The translations under genes and the position numbers were made by a program. Source: a virus. From it: DNA of 64,000 nt. This document shows, piece by piece, positions 8,172 to 15,996 of the stretch. The stretch lies in IMG/VR virus record IMGVR_UViG_3300020172_001601, positions 128,198 through 192,197 of that record, one strand, 5' to 3'. Position 1 is the stretch's first letter. Each line of letters opens with the position of its first letter. A model generated the notes under the pieces. The model ran no database searches. It was not told the origin of the DNA and saw nothing but the letters and a program-made list of their open reading frames with translations.

Positions 8172-9320
8172 TTAAGTCTGACTGCGACGAATTTTACTGC
8201 TCGACATATCGACCGGAGGCAAAATATCCGGTGGAATGATTTGGGCCATTTTCAAGAAGCGAGGGTCGATACCGTCGAGTCCTTCTTCATGCGAAGCCCT
8301 TCCATCCATTATACGGTGGAAGACGATAAACTTGGCATCCTGACGAATCAAGGTTGCCACTACTTCGTCAATCTTGCCGTATTTCGGGTCGCTGATCCGC
8401 TTAAACGTGTCCCAGCCCACCACAAAGGTTGCGCCGTAGAAGTATTCGGCCTTCTGCATAAAGGTCGCCAGAGACGTAAAGTGAATGTCTCCACACCACG
8501 GATTGACCTTTTGCTCCTCCAGATGAGCGATCCGCTCTCTGAGGTTGGTGTAATTGAAGGCAGGCTTATCGACGTTGTGGACACAGATTTCGAGATCGAC
8601 TGGCCTTCCAGTAAGCTCGAACACCTTGGCTGCAATGCCAGCATGTCCGGGGTGGAGTGGATGGAACGAACCAGCGAAAATGACTCGGTTCTCTGGAAGG
8701 TCCATTCCAGCGGGAATGCCAAGCGTGAGGGACTTCAACTGTCCGGTCAACAGTTTGAACATTTCCGGCGTGCCGGTCGTCATGACTTCTGTGACGTAAT
8801 TGTTCTCGAAAATGTTGATGGCTTCAGCCCGAAAGCCGGATGCAAAAGCCAGCACACCGATTATAACACGGGCAACCAGAGTTTCTTCTTCTACTCGGTT
8901 GTGTCCACGACCAGTCAGGTCGATTTCGTAGGTTCGTGTGAATTCGCTGGTTTGAACAGCGATATAGGCGTGGTGTTCTCGTCCTTCACGCTCATGATCT
9001 TTGGCAAGCGAACAGGATGCGCCGATTCCGACAAGGCTTTCGGCGTTGTCGAGTCCAGAGTATTTGATGGCTTTCTGATATGCTGCCATTGCCAGATCAC
9101 GAGCAGCGCCAGGGGAACAGTATTTGTCGGGAGTTCCCTTCACAAAGTTGTCGAACGACTTCTGATCGTATGGTACAATAGCTTCCAACACGGTGTTGGA
9201 ACCTTGGCCATATCGGAGAAGTTCTCCGATGACTTCGGCCCCGCCCCCGGTGAGAGCAAGCACCGCTTTTTGCGGAGTTTGGTGGATTCTCAAGACCAGA
9301 TCACGTTCTGACAGCGACAT
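8172..9320 (-). CDS. CinA-C (NMN amidase-like) / NMN adenylyltransferase fusion
   Basis: Leftward 382-residue protein with two recognisable halves. Residues 10-165 match the CinA C-terminal domain (LALTGGGAEVIGELL, CSPGAARDLAM, GIGASCSL), whose members deamidate nicotinamide mononucleotide. Residues 205-382 match the nucleotidyltransferase fold of nicotinate/nicotinamide-nucleotide adenylyltransferases: FAGSFHPLHPGH contains the HxGH motif and DMSSSKIRR the ISSTxxR motif. The fusion would therefore process pyridine nucleotides toward NAD. It is the first gene of the leftward operon, driven by the promoter at 9352-9380. Together with PRPP synthetase (14940-15947) and the ADP-ribose genes it points to phage control of NAD. 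Catalytic specificity is inferred from motifs only. Confidence 0.8.
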   Translation of the reverse strand: MSLSERDLVLRIHQTPQKAVLALTGGGAEVIGELLRYGQGSNTVLEAIVPYDQKSFDNFVKGTPDKYCSPGAARDLAMAAYQKAIKYSGLDNAESLVGIGASCSLAKDHEREGREHHAYIAVQTSEFTRTYEIDLTGRGHNRVEEETLVARVIIGVLAFASGFRAEAINIFENNYVTEVMTTGTPEMFKLLTGQLKSLTLGIPAGMDLPENRVIFAGSFHPLHPGHAGIAAKVFELTGRPVDLEICVHNVDKPAFNYTNLRERIAHLEEQKVNPWCGDIHFTSLATFMQKAEYFYGATFVVGWDTFKRISDPKYGKIDEVVATLIRQDAKFIVFHRIMDGRASHEEGLDGIDPRFLKMAQIIPPDILPPVDMSSSKIRRSQT

Positions 9321-9351
9321 TTTTATGCTCCCGGTAAAATTGTTTCATCGG

Positions 9352-9380
9352 ATTGTACCACGGTATTTGTGGGGTGTAAA
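9352..9380 (-). promoter_or_regulatory. Consensus promoter for the leftward CinA-NMNAT operon
   Basis: On the minus strand: TTTACA, 17-bp spacer ending GTGG, TACAAT. It lies 31 bases upstream of the ATG at 9320, with GGGAG as ribosome site. It is the only clear leftward copy of the window's promoter. Confidence 0.75.
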
Positions 9381-9394
9381 ACGTCAAACTGGTC

Positions 9395-9423
9395 TTGTGG
9401 CTTTTCGCAGCTTTCGGTAGAAT
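9395..9423 (+). promoter_or_regulatory. Probable promoter for csrA
   Basis: TTGTGG, 17 bp, then TAGAAT preceded by CGG. The -35 box is poorer than in the other copies. It is divergent from the promoter at 9352-9380, with no gap between them. Confidence 0.5.
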
Positions 9424-9471
9424 CGGGCGAGTTTCATCCATCACGGCATCGTGACCAAAAGGAGTTAGCCG

Positions 9472-9672
9472 ATGTTAGTTCTGAGCAGAAAGAAAAACGA
9501 GTCGATTGTTATCGGGGAAAATATCCGAATCGTCGTCGTTGAAGTTCGTGGCGACAAAGTACGTCTGGGAATTGAAGCCCCAGGCGACGTTCCTGTTCAT
9601 CGACAGGAAGTCTATGACGCCATCCAAAACGACAAGGGAAAAGGGGATATTGAGCTAGATGGCAAATCCTAG
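9472..9672 (+). CDS. csrA: CsrA-like RNA-binding regulator
   Basis: A 66-residue protein of the CsrA/RsmA family, small dimeric proteins that bind GGA motifs in mRNA leaders and change translation and stability. It begins MLVLSRKKNESIVIG, the family signature, and continues through VRLGIEAPGDVPVHRQEVYDAI, with the usual binding arginine in VHR. RBS AAAGGAG is well placed. The stop TAG overlaps the next start by 14 bases. A second CsrA is encoded leftward at 16581-16805, unusual for one region. Phage CsrA proteins probably redirect host or phage messages. Confidence 0.93.
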   Translation: MLVLSRKKNESIVIGENIRIVVVEVRGDKVRLGIEAPGDVPVHRQEVYDAIQNDKGKGDIELDGKS

Positions 9673-9901
9673 AATATGCCCTCATTGCCACGGAGATATT
9701 CCCACAGATCGAGATTTTACCTTTGATGAAAAGTTGAATCTCATCTGTGGGAAGTGTGGCAAAATAGCCTTTCCGACAACTTCGGAAGCGGAACTTGCGT
9801 TCTCGCAGCCCGGCCTGAAACAGCCATTGTCCCAAATACACCAGACTTATATGCCGAGGCATAGGACTGGACCTCATCACGACGATATTCCAGAAGGATA
9901 A
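9659..9901 (+). CDS. Small zinc-ribbon protein
   Basis: An 80-residue protein with CPHCHG near residue 7 and CGKCG near 30, a typical two-knuckle zinc ribbon. It is followed by a histidine-rich basic tail (RHRTGPHHDD). It overlaps csrA at its start and ends two bases before the SprT-like gene, so the three are co-translated. Function unknown; nucleic-acid binding is likely for such ribbons. Confidence 0.75.
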   Translation: MANPRICPHCHGDIPTDRDFTFDEKLNLICGKCGKIAFPTTSEAELAFSQPGLKQPLSQIHQTYMPRHRTGPHHDDIPEG

Positions 9902-9903
9902 TC

Positions 9904-10575
9904 ATGGAGAAGCCTGCATCGCTCATTGCCGAATTGGAGCGTATTTTCGGCGTTCTAAACCAAGCCTTGTTTGGTGGTGAACTGGAGCCGGTAAGTTTCA
10001 CCCTACAACCAAAGAAGAAGGTTTCGTTGCGATGGATGCCCGATGTCGAGGGCATGATTATCGGAGCGGATTTTTCCAAACTGGAATATGGGGAAATCCC
10101 TGGTGCCATGTTGCACGAGATGATTCATATCTCGAACCAGCAGAAGGGCTTGCCGGACGTTACAACGAATCAATATCACAATAAGAACTTCCTTGAAGCG
10201 GCTCTGGAAGTTGGACTTGTGGTAATCAAGCACAAGACCCAAGGTTGGGCGATCACTTCGACCGTATATCCAAGAAACGTAGTTGAGCGGGTATACATTA
10301 AGCGGCCCAACAAAGATGCCATTCGGCGGCGAAACGATGCCTTTGATTCCGTTGATATGGACAAGGCTATATTCAAAGCCGGACGTGCTGATATGCGGGA
10401 TCGAGTCAGAAGCGAAAAGCCGACCAAGACGTATTTCCTCAAATATCAATGCAACTGCCCGCCACCGCACAACAGCATCCGTTCGGGAAGAAGGCCAGAT
10501 GGACCCAATGCTCTGAATATCCAGTGTCTCAACTGTCGCTCTCAGTTTGAGTGCGTCACCGAACTAGACGAATAA
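9904..10575 (+). CDS. SprT-like zinc metalloprotease
   Basis: A 223-residue protein with the SprT domain in its first half. The catalytic HEMIH near residue 71 is followed about 20 residues later by the third ligand region (YHNKNF), and NQALFGGEL near 20 is a SprT-typical start. The C-terminal 50 residues hold a zinc ribbon (CNCP and CLNC pairs), as in the SprT/Spartan family. Spartan-type proteases cut proteins cross-linked to DNA. Several phages encode SprT-like proteins of unproven role. It sits in the csrA operon, two bases after its neighbour. Confidence 0.82.
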   Translation: MEKPASLIAELERIFGVLNQALFGGELEPVSFTLQPKKKVSLRWMPDVEGMIIGADFSKLEYGEIPGAMLHEMIHISNQQKGLPDVTTNQYHNKNFLEAALEVGLVVIKHKTQGWAITSTVYPRNVVERVYIKRPNKDAIRRRNDAFDSVDMDKAIFKAGRADMRDRVRSEKPTKTYFLKYQCNCPPPHNSIRSGRRPDGPNALNIQCLNCRSQFECVTELDE

Positions 10576-10584
10576 AGGAGTCGC

Positions 10585-10842
10585 ATGGACAAAGAGACGC
10601 TGGCTGACCAGATTCAGAGCGTATTGAAGGAATGCCCGCATGTTCGGGGATATAAACTTTCCGTGATGGAACTTTCCAACTCGGTCGTAATCGGAGGAAC
10701 CGTCAGTTGTTTCTATCACAAGCAGATGGCGCAAGAAGCCATTCGTATCTTTCTGAAACCTCTTGTGGCGAAAGGACTTATGTTGACGCTGAGAAACGAG
10801 ATCACCGTGAAGTTGCCCCGGCCACGGGCCAACGACGAGTAA
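10585..10842 (+). CDS. BON-like small protein
   Basis: An 85-residue protein with RBS AAAGGAG. The pattern of two helices and three strands, with LSVMELSNSVVIGGTVSCFYHKQMA in the middle (hydrophobic strand, GG turn, strand, helix), resembles the BON domain found in periplasmic and phospholipid-binding proteins. There is no signal peptide, so it is probably cytoplasmic. It is the last gene of the csrA operon. Assignment is tentative. Confidence 0.6.
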   Translation: MDKETLADQIQSVLKECPHVRGYKLSVMELSNSVVIGGTVSCFYHKQMAQEAIRIFLKPLVAKGLMLTLRNEITVKLPRPRANDE

Positions 10843-10857
10843 TCTTTTGCCGCCGAT

Positions 10858-10907
10858 TTTACACGAAACGGTTTGCGTGGTAGAATCTTCCACGCAAACC
10901 GTTTCGT
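10858..10907 (+). promoter_or_regulatory. Promoter with -10 box inside an 18-bp perfect inverted repeat
   Basis: TTTACA (10858-10863), a 17-bp spacer and TAGAAT (10881-10886). The spacer is the left arm of a perfect inverted repeat: 10863-10880 pairs with 10890-10907, leaving the nine bases TAGAATCTT as the loop. On DNA this could be an operator; on read-through RNA it is a long hairpin without a T tract. Confidence 0.8.
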
Positions 10908-10931
10908 TGTTTCGAGAAGGGGAACAAGCTC

Positions 10932-11594
10932 ATGGCCGTCAAGATCATCTATCCTCCCCGGCCAAAGAGCAAGATGCTTCCCAAAGACTTGGAATACTAC
11001 GAAAGCACAGGAAAGTGGCTCGCCCAACGAAAGTTTCGTGGAAGTCGGGCCGTCATCAATATCTCACCGGCTGGTGAGGTCACACTCGGCAATCGTCACG
11101 GCACTTCTTTTGCCCGTTTTTCTCTTGACCGCAAATACAAGGAAGAACTTCTGTCCGGGCTTCGTCTCCAGAAAGGTGTCGAATATTGGCTGGACGGCGA
11201 ACTGATGAATAAGGACGAAAATGCCACGAATGAGATCATCTTGTTCGATGTTCTTCAGGTCGGCAAATATTTATTCGGTTCCCCCAATCAAGTTGAGCGG
11301 CTGAAAATGCTTGACGATATTTGTGGGAGTCCGAAGGAATATTGTCCGAGTGGTATTGCCCTACAGGTTACGCCTCGCATTTGGATGGCCGAGACGTTCG
11401 CTTCGGATTTTACCAAACGCTTTGAAGAGGCACTGCCTATTGTTCAGCTTGAAGGTTTGGTTCTTCGCAAGAAGGCTTCAGCCTTGGATCATTTCGGTCA
11501 TGCCGAATATGAAACAAACAATATCATCCGGTGTCGGAAGCCATTCGCATCTGAAACGCCGAAAGCGCAGCGTTCGGGTGGATATGAATTTTAG
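10932..11594 (+). CDS. ATP-dependent nucleic-acid ligase-like protein
   Basis: A 220-residue member of the covalent nucleotidyltransferase superfamily. Motif order is intact: RKFRGSR near residue 35 (the K-x-D-G position, with D replaced by R), WLDGELMN near 89 (motif IIIa), LEGLVLRKK near 180 (motif IV) and IIRCRK near 202 (motif V). It lacks an OB domain, so it is a minimal adenylyltransferase core. RNA ligation or end repair is the likely role. The D-to-R change in motif I is odd and may alter activity. The promoter and inverted repeat at 10858-10907 control it. Confidence 0.75.
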   Translation: MAVKIIYPPRPKSKMLPKDLEYYESTGKWLAQRKFRGSRAVINISPAGEVTLGNRHGTSFARFSLDRKYKEELLSGLRLQKGVEYWLDGELMNKDENATNEIILFDVLQVGKYLFGSPNQVERLKMLDDICGSPKEYCPSGIALQVTPRIWMAETFASDFTKRFEEALPIVQLEGLVLRKKASALDHFGHAEYETNNIIRCRKPFASETPKAQRSGGYEF

Positions 11595-11596
11595 TC

Positions 11597-11625
11597 TTGA
11601 CACCCATGCCGATAAATCATACTCT
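11597..11625 (+). promoter_or_regulatory. Possible promoter for the ParB-like gene
   Basis: TTGACA, 17 bp, TACTCT, in the 113-base gap before 11708. It differs from the common pattern (no TGG before the -10), so it may be read by a different sigma factor. The rest of the gap shows only a short unsupported reading frame. Confidence 0.35.
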
Positions 11626-11707
11626 TCTCTTTCTAAGGGGACCGATATGTAGAACCTACGACGGATCGTTTTGACAGACTGGACCTAACCCGAATCAGGA
11701 GTAACTG

Positions 11708-13042
11708 ATGAATAAGACTGAATCCTTCCCGATGAATCGCATCCCGGAAGGCTGCAAGCATCTTTATGGTGCATTGTTCGCTGTTCCGTTCGCTGCGTTG
11801 CGTACCCCGGACATTGACGAAGACGAAGTGTCAAAGTCGGAATACAAGTTCAAGAACCCCAGGCTCTTGACTGAGAAAGGGCAGAGTGAGTTGCTGGACA
11901 AGCGACTCTCGGCTGAACTTCGTGAGAGCATCAAGAACCGCACGCTGCTCAACCCGCTGGTGTGCAGATGGGTTCAAGAAGGGGATAACTACTATCCCCA
12001 ACTGGTCGGTGGTGATCGCCGATACCGTGCATTGGACTTCCTCATTCGCAAGAAAGAGATCGTCACTGACCCCGGCAGTTTGCAATTGGATGAGAAGGGC
12101 GAGTGGACCTACACTCAATGCTCGGCTGATAAAGCCTATGCAATGATCCCTTGTCAAGTCTTCGCCGTCAACGACGACTTGCAAGCCTTGGCGCTGGCCT
12201 GGGCTGAGAACAAGGGCCGCATCAACCTGACCGAAGGCCATGAGATTGCCGAAGTCATGAAGTTGCGGAAGGTAGGGGCTTCGGACGAGAAGATTCTCGA
12301 AATCTTGCAGCAAGACGAGAAGTGGCTGGCCGAGTCTGACTCGTTGATTGCCAATCTCGATACTGACACGCTCGCAGACTTGCTGGAAAACCGGATCGAC
12401 CGGGAATCGGCTTGTGAGCTATGCAGCATCGAAGACGAGCAGGTTCGCACCAAGGTTCGTATTGCAGCGAACGAAGCGTCCAAGGAAGCCTGTGATCGCA
12501 AGATCAAGCGCATCCAGAAGCAGATCGAGGCGGCTCTCGAACGCAAGGAAATCGCTGAAGGCTCTGTCGCTGATGCTGAATACCAGCACGATGACGAAGC
12601 CGCAGAAGAAGCCAAGAGTGAATTGGCAGATGCCGAGAAGAAGGTTACTCGCTCCGTGAAGGAACGTGATGAAACCACTCCGGTCACGTCCATCAAGGAC
12701 GTGAAGAAGGCCGAAACCGATACCGGGGCCAAGCCGCCACGGGAACCCCGAAACGAAGAGGATCGACCTCTCCGCATTCTGTCCTCGAAGAAGATTCAGG
12801 ATGCAGTCGATTATCTTGATGCTGTCATCGCCAATGGGGGCAAGTGTCTCGAAGGTACGTTCATCGGTGGGCCGGGTCTGGTGACGGCGTTGGGATTGGC
12901 GAGGAAATTCCTCAACAATAACATCCTGGCGAATGAGCCGGACTTCGGTTCGACCATCAAGCGGCACTTGGATTCCGCTCGCAAGATGAAGGCCGACCAG
13001 TCCCAGCCTGTCGAACGGGTTGAGACTGAAGAAGGCCAATAA
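11708..13042 (+). CDS. ParB/Spo0J-like nuclease-domain protein
   Basis: A 444-residue protein. Residues 65-160 match the ParB N-terminal domain, with NPLVCRW, then LVGGDRRYRAL (the G-x-R-R box that binds CTP in ParB) and a following helix. Residues 165-260 look like the ParB helical region with a helix-turn-helix (LTEGHEIAEVMKLRKVGASDEKILEIL). After a long coiled coil (about 265-330, alternating E/K/A) comes a helical end. ParB proteins mark and segregate DNA; phage forms may act as CTP switches or nucleases. RBS CAGGAG. No parA or obvious parS is seen nearby. Confidence 0.8.
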   Translation: MNKTESFPMNRIPEGCKHLYGALFAVPFAALRTPDIDEDEVSKSEYKFKNPRLLTEKGQSELLDKRLSAELRESIKNRTLLNPLVCRWVQEGDNYYPQLVGGDRRYRALDFLIRKKEIVTDPGSLQLDEKGEWTYTQCSADKAYAMIPCQVFAVNDDLQALALAWAENKGRINLTEGHEIAEVMKLRKVGASDEKILEILQQDEKWLAESDSLIANLDTDTLADLLENRIDRESACELCSIEDEQVRTKVRIAANEASKEACDRKIKRIQKQIEAALERKEIAEGSVADAEYQHDDEAAEEAKSELADAEKKVTRSVKERDETTPVTSIKDVKKAETDTGAKPPREPRNEEDRPLRILSSKKIQDAVDYLDAVIANGGKCLEGTFIGGPGLVTALGLARKFLNNNILANEPDFGSTIKRHLDSARKMKADQSQPVERVETEEGQ

Positions 13043-13093
13043 TCTTCCCTGGCAACGGGGAAGTGGTGGAGGGCGGCATCAGTCGCCCCTAAG

Positions 13094-13127
13094 CCTCGCC
13101 AAGAGAAATCTTGGCGAGGTTTTTTAT
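13094..13127 (+). terminator. Intrinsic terminator after the ParB-like gene
   Basis: CCTCGCCAAGA, loop GAAA, TCTTGGCGAGG, then T6. The 11-bp stem and tetraloop make it one of the strongest terminators in the window. Confidence 0.9.
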
Positions 13128-13148
13128 TTGGTGGGCATAAATAAAACA

Positions 13149-13457
13149 ATGATACAAGCCTGCCCAAACTGCGGTCATGCCCTTCAGCGTGAATTGAAGG
13201 ATGGCCTTACACATTGCTCCCATTGCAATCAAGTTTTTGATTCAAGCGATTTTAATCGTCTTTTATCAGCCGCTTGGCAAATACGCAGGGAGCATTTGTC
13301 GTTAGAACAAGTTAAATGGCAATGTAAATTGGGAGACGATTATTCCATATTGATATACACATTTGTCAGTGAATACGGCTATGCCCACGATGAGTTAATC
13401 AAATTGTTGCGAAAACTCGGTGTGGCAAATAAAGCGTATATCGACTTCTCAGCCTAG
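13149..13457 (+). CDS. Zinc-ribbon hypothetical protein
   Basis: A 102-residue protein starting at the ATG just after the terminator; an upstream in-frame start crosses the terminator and is rejected. It opens with CPNCGHAL, and CSHCNQVF about 20 residues later, a zinc ribbon. A helical, aromatic-rich segment follows. It ends in TAG. No ribosome site is obvious, which lowers confidence. Function unknown. Confidence 0.6.
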   Translation: MIQACPNCGHALQRELKDGLTHCSHCNQVFDSSDFNRLLSAAWQIRREHLSLEQVKWQCKLGDDYSILIYTFVSEYGYAHDELIKLLRKLGVANKAYIDFSA

Positions 13458-13503
13458 ATCGAGCATTGCGGCTTTGGTATCCTCTTATTTCTGGAGGATA
13501 ACT

Positions 13504-14007
13504 ATGAAGCTGCAAGTTCTCGTCGGGATGATCGCATCAGGTAAATCAACATATTGCCGATCTGCTGCTAGGCAGGGCATCATTTGTGTAAACGATGATG
13601 CCATTGTCAATATGCTTCATGCCGACGACTATACCCTCTATGACACCGATCTCAAGGTGTTGTATAAGTCTGTCGAAAATCACGTTATTGGAACCGGCCT
13701 CGCTATGGGCCGTTCAGTCATTGTTGATCGTGGACTCAACATGAGTCTTGCCGGTCGGCGTCGTTGGTTGGCCTTGGCTCAAAGTTTTGATGTGCCATGT
13801 GAAGCCATCGTTTTCAAAAATGACGGACCAGAAGAACACGCTCGTCGTCGCACTCAATCTGATGGTCGAGGCCACACCTGGGAGTATTGGCTTAGGGTTG
13901 CAGAGCTTCATAATTCCTTGTATATTCCACCTACTAAAGAAGAGGGCTTTGATGCCGTCTACGATATTGGGTTTGATGAAATACAGCAAGGCAAAGTCAT
14001 TCTTTAA
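13504..14007 (+). CDS. P-loop kinase, polynucleotide 5'-kinase-like
   Basis: A 167-residue P-loop protein of the AAA_33/T4 Pnkp kinase type. Walker A is GMIASGKST at residues 8-16. VNDDAIV follows near 35 (the acid that activates the 5'-OH in polynucleotide kinases), then VIVDRGLN near 75 (Walker B-like) and RRRTQSDGRGH near 120 (the arginine lid). RBS TGGAGG. The T4-type phosphatase domain is absent, so it would supply only the kinase step. With the ligases in this window it suggests RNA end healing. Small-molecule kinases share this fold, so the substrate is inferred. Confidence 0.72.
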   Translation: MKLQVLVGMIASGKSTYCRSAARQGIICVNDDAIVNMLHADDYTLYDTDLKVLYKSVENHVIGTGLAMGRSVIVDRGLNMSLAGRRRWLALAQSFDVPCEAIVFKNDGPEEHARRRTQSDGRGHTWEYWLRVAELHNSLYIPPTKEEGFDAVYDIGFDEIQQGKVIL

Positions 14008-14019
14008 GGGGACTTGTAA

Positions 14020-14883
14020 ATGGAGTGTAGGCTCATTGATGGCAATGCCATCGCCGCCGATATTCGTAAAGAATTACGGCAGCGGGTGTCTGAATATAAA
14101 GCAACCACGGGCATCACTCCAACTTTGGTTGCCTTGATGGTCGGGAATAATCCTGCCAGCCAGATTTATGTTCAAAAAAAAATAGCCGCCTGTGATGAGG
14201 TTGGCATATTGGCTTATCGGGTTGAAGCAGAAGAAGATGAGGACGATCTCAGAACTCACATTCGTCGCTTGAATAACGATGACTCTGTTCATGGATATAT
14301 TCTTCAACTTCCATTGCCACCGGGATGGAAGCCCGATAGGTATTTTTCTGATTTCAACCCGTACAAAGACGTTGATGTATTCCACCCGGAGAATGTAGGT
14401 CTGCTGGTTCAAGGGCGACCCAGGTTTAGACCTTGCACACCACACGGCATTCAGGTGATGCTTCACAGGAGCGGCATTAAAGTTGCGGGAAAGAAAGTGG
14501 TTGTCATCAATCGCAGCAATGTGGTTGGCAAACCTCTATCCTCAATGCTTATTCAAGAGTGCGAGGATTACGCCAATGCCACGGTCACAGTATGCCACGA
14601 CCGCACGCCTCCTGATCTTCTCAAAAGCGTTACTCAAACAGCCGATATTGTAATTGTCGCCGTGGGCAAACCAGGATTTTTGACTCCAGATATGATTCGA
14701 CCGGGAGCCGGGGTCGTAGACGTGGGCATCAGCCGAGTGGGGAATAAGGTATTGGGCGATGCTGACCCTGGAATTCGTCAGGTGGCAGGCTGGTTGACTC
14801 CTGTTCCGGGCGGTGTCGGGCCTATGACGGTAGCGATGCTTTTGGAAAATACTTTGGCTGCTGCCCAGCTTCAAGGGCAGTAG
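14020..14883 (+). CDS. folD: Methylenetetrahydrofolate dehydrogenase / cyclohydrolase FolD
   Basis: A 287-residue bifunctional folate enzyme that interconverts methylene- and formyl-THF with NADP. All family signatures are present: YVQKKIAACDEVG (catalytic Lys in YVxxK), GYILQLPLPP near residue 94, PCTPHG near 140, NRSNVVGKPL near 165 (nucleotide-binding loop), VDVGI near 230 and PGGVGPMT near 265. Length is normal for FolD. RBS is weak (GGGGAC). It ends in TAG, directly followed by the prs promoter. FolD supplies one-carbon units for thymidylate and formyl-Met; on a phage this probably boosts nucleotide synthesis. Confidence 0.93.
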   Translation: MECRLIDGNAIAADIRKELRQRVSEYKATTGITPTLVALMVGNNPASQIYVQKKIAACDEVGILAYRVEAEEDEDDLRTHIRRLNNDDSVHGYILQLPLPPGWKPDRYFSDFNPYKDVDVFHPENVGLLVQGRPRFRPCTPHGIQVMLHRSGIKVAGKKVVVINRSNVVGKPLSSMLIQECEDYANATVTVCHDRTPPDLLKSVTQTADIVIVAVGKPGFLTPDMIRPGAGVVDVGISRVGNKVLGDADPGIRQVAGWLTPVPGGVGPMTVAMLLENTLAAAQLQGQ

Positions 14884-14885
14884 GC

Positions 14886-14915
14886 TTTACAACCACAACT
14901 ATCCGGTGGTATAAT
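14886..14915 (+). promoter_or_regulatory. Consensus promoter for prs
   Basis: TTTACA, 18-bp spacer ending GGTGG, TATAAT, with GTGG and CCAC flanking the -10. It begins three bases after the folD stop and leaves an 18-19-base leader with AAAGGAG before the GTG start. Confidence 0.78.
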
Positions 14916-14939
14916 CACCACAGAAAAGGAGACTTTGCC

Positions 14940-15947
14940 GTGAACGATATTCGCATTTTTGGCCTGGGATCGAGCGTTGAATACACAGAGCAAGTATGCA
15001 GGGCGTTATCGTTGAAGCGGTCTGACCACAAAGAGACGTGGCAGGACGATGACGAGCCTTACGTTCTCTCCCAAGAGAATGTTCGAGGCTGTGACGTATT
15101 CATCGTGCAGAGTTTGTACTCCTGTCACAAAGAGCGTCTGGCAGACAAGTTCCTGAAACTTCTGTTATTCGCTCGTTCTCTTCGTGACGCATCGGCCCGG
15201 CGTATTACGCTTGTGTTGCCGTATTTCGCATTTCAACGTCAGGATCGAAAAACCGAGTCCAGAGCGCCGGTATACACCAAATACATCCCTGAAATTGTCG
15301 AGGGCCTACTTCGTCCCGATGACCGCATTTTGACCATTGATGCTCACAACCTGAGCGCATATCAGTCGGGTTTCCGGTTGATGCTCGATCACCTTGAGGC
15401 CAAGCCAGTTGTCTGTGACTGGTTCAGCAATACTGCTGCCCGTTTTTGGCCTGAAGTCGATCTCGATAATCTTTGTTTTGCTTCACCCGATGAAGGTGGC
15501 GTTAAGCGTGTTGGCTTCTATCGAAAACGTGTTCAGTCTCAGATGAAGATCGAGATCAGCACGGCATCGGTCTACAAAACCCATGAGGGAAAGCAGATCG
15601 AGGCGCACGGCGTGATGGGTAATGTCCAGGGTAAAGACGTGTTCTTGATTGACGACATGATCTCGTCTGGAACCACGTTGGTAAAAGCAACCGATGCCAT
15701 TGAGAAGGAAGGCGGCAAGGTTCGAGCCGCTATTGCTACGCACGGTTTATTCGTCGGTAACGCCAATGAGCGTATAGGGTTACTGCAAGAGCGTGGCATC
15801 AAGGTTATCGTCACCGATACTGTCCACACCAATAAGTTGGACCCAAAGTTGCAGAAGTCGCTGGTGGTTATTCCAACCGCTCCACTAATCGGTGAAGCGA
15901 TTCGGTGTATTCACAACGAAGAGTCTGTCAGCAAATTACTTTCCTGA
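14940..15947 (+). CDS. prs: Ribose-phosphate pyrophosphokinase (PRPP synthetase)
   Basis: A 335-residue enzyme that makes PRPP from ribose 5-phosphate and ATP. It starts at GTG, with AAAGGAG eight bases upstream. Family marks are FIVQSLYSCHKERLADKFLKLLL, LVLPYFAFQRQDRKTESRAPVY (the flexible-loop region) and the PRPP-binding loop FLIDDMISSGTT near residue 240. PRPP is the entry compound for nucleotide and NAD synthesis. Phage PRPP synthetases are known from NAD-restoring pathways that counter NAD-depleting defences. With the NMNAT fusion (8172-9320) and the ADP-ribose genes this fits such a role. No nicotinamide phosphoribosyltransferase is seen in the window. Confidence 0.92.
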   Translation: MNDIRIFGLGSSVEYTEQVCRALSLKRSDHKETWQDDDEPYVLSQENVRGCDVFIVQSLYSCHKERLADKFLKLLLFARSLRDASARRITLVLPYFAFQRQDRKTESRAPVYTKYIPEIVEGLLRPDDRILTIDAHNLSAYQSGFRLMLDHLEAKPVVCDWFSNTAARFWPEVDLDNLCFASPDEGGVKRVGFYRKRVQSQMKIEISTASVYKTHEGKQIEAHGVMGNVQGKDVFLIDDMISSGTTLVKATDAIEKEGGKVRAAIATHGLFVGNANERIGLLQERGIKVIVTDTVHTNKLDPKLQKSLVVIPTAPLIGEAIRCIHNEESVSKLLS

Positions 15948-15955
15948 AAAAATGG

Positions 15956-15984
15956 TTGTCAAGACCAATCCACCCAAGTATAAT
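15956..15984 (+). promoter_or_regulatory. Promoter for the zinc-ribbon gene
   Basis: TTGTCA, 17 bp, TATAAT, just after the prs stop codon. The -35 differs from TTTACA. The leader would be only a few bases, since the GTG start at 15997 lies 12 bases after the -10; CGGAGG sits between them. Confidence 0.6.
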
Positions 15985-15996
15985 CGGAGGCGTACA

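Noticed and set aside
8241-9311. Rightward 356-codon open frame
   Set aside because: It is the complement of the CinA-NMNAT gene, which has recognisable motifs on the other strand. No ribosome site.
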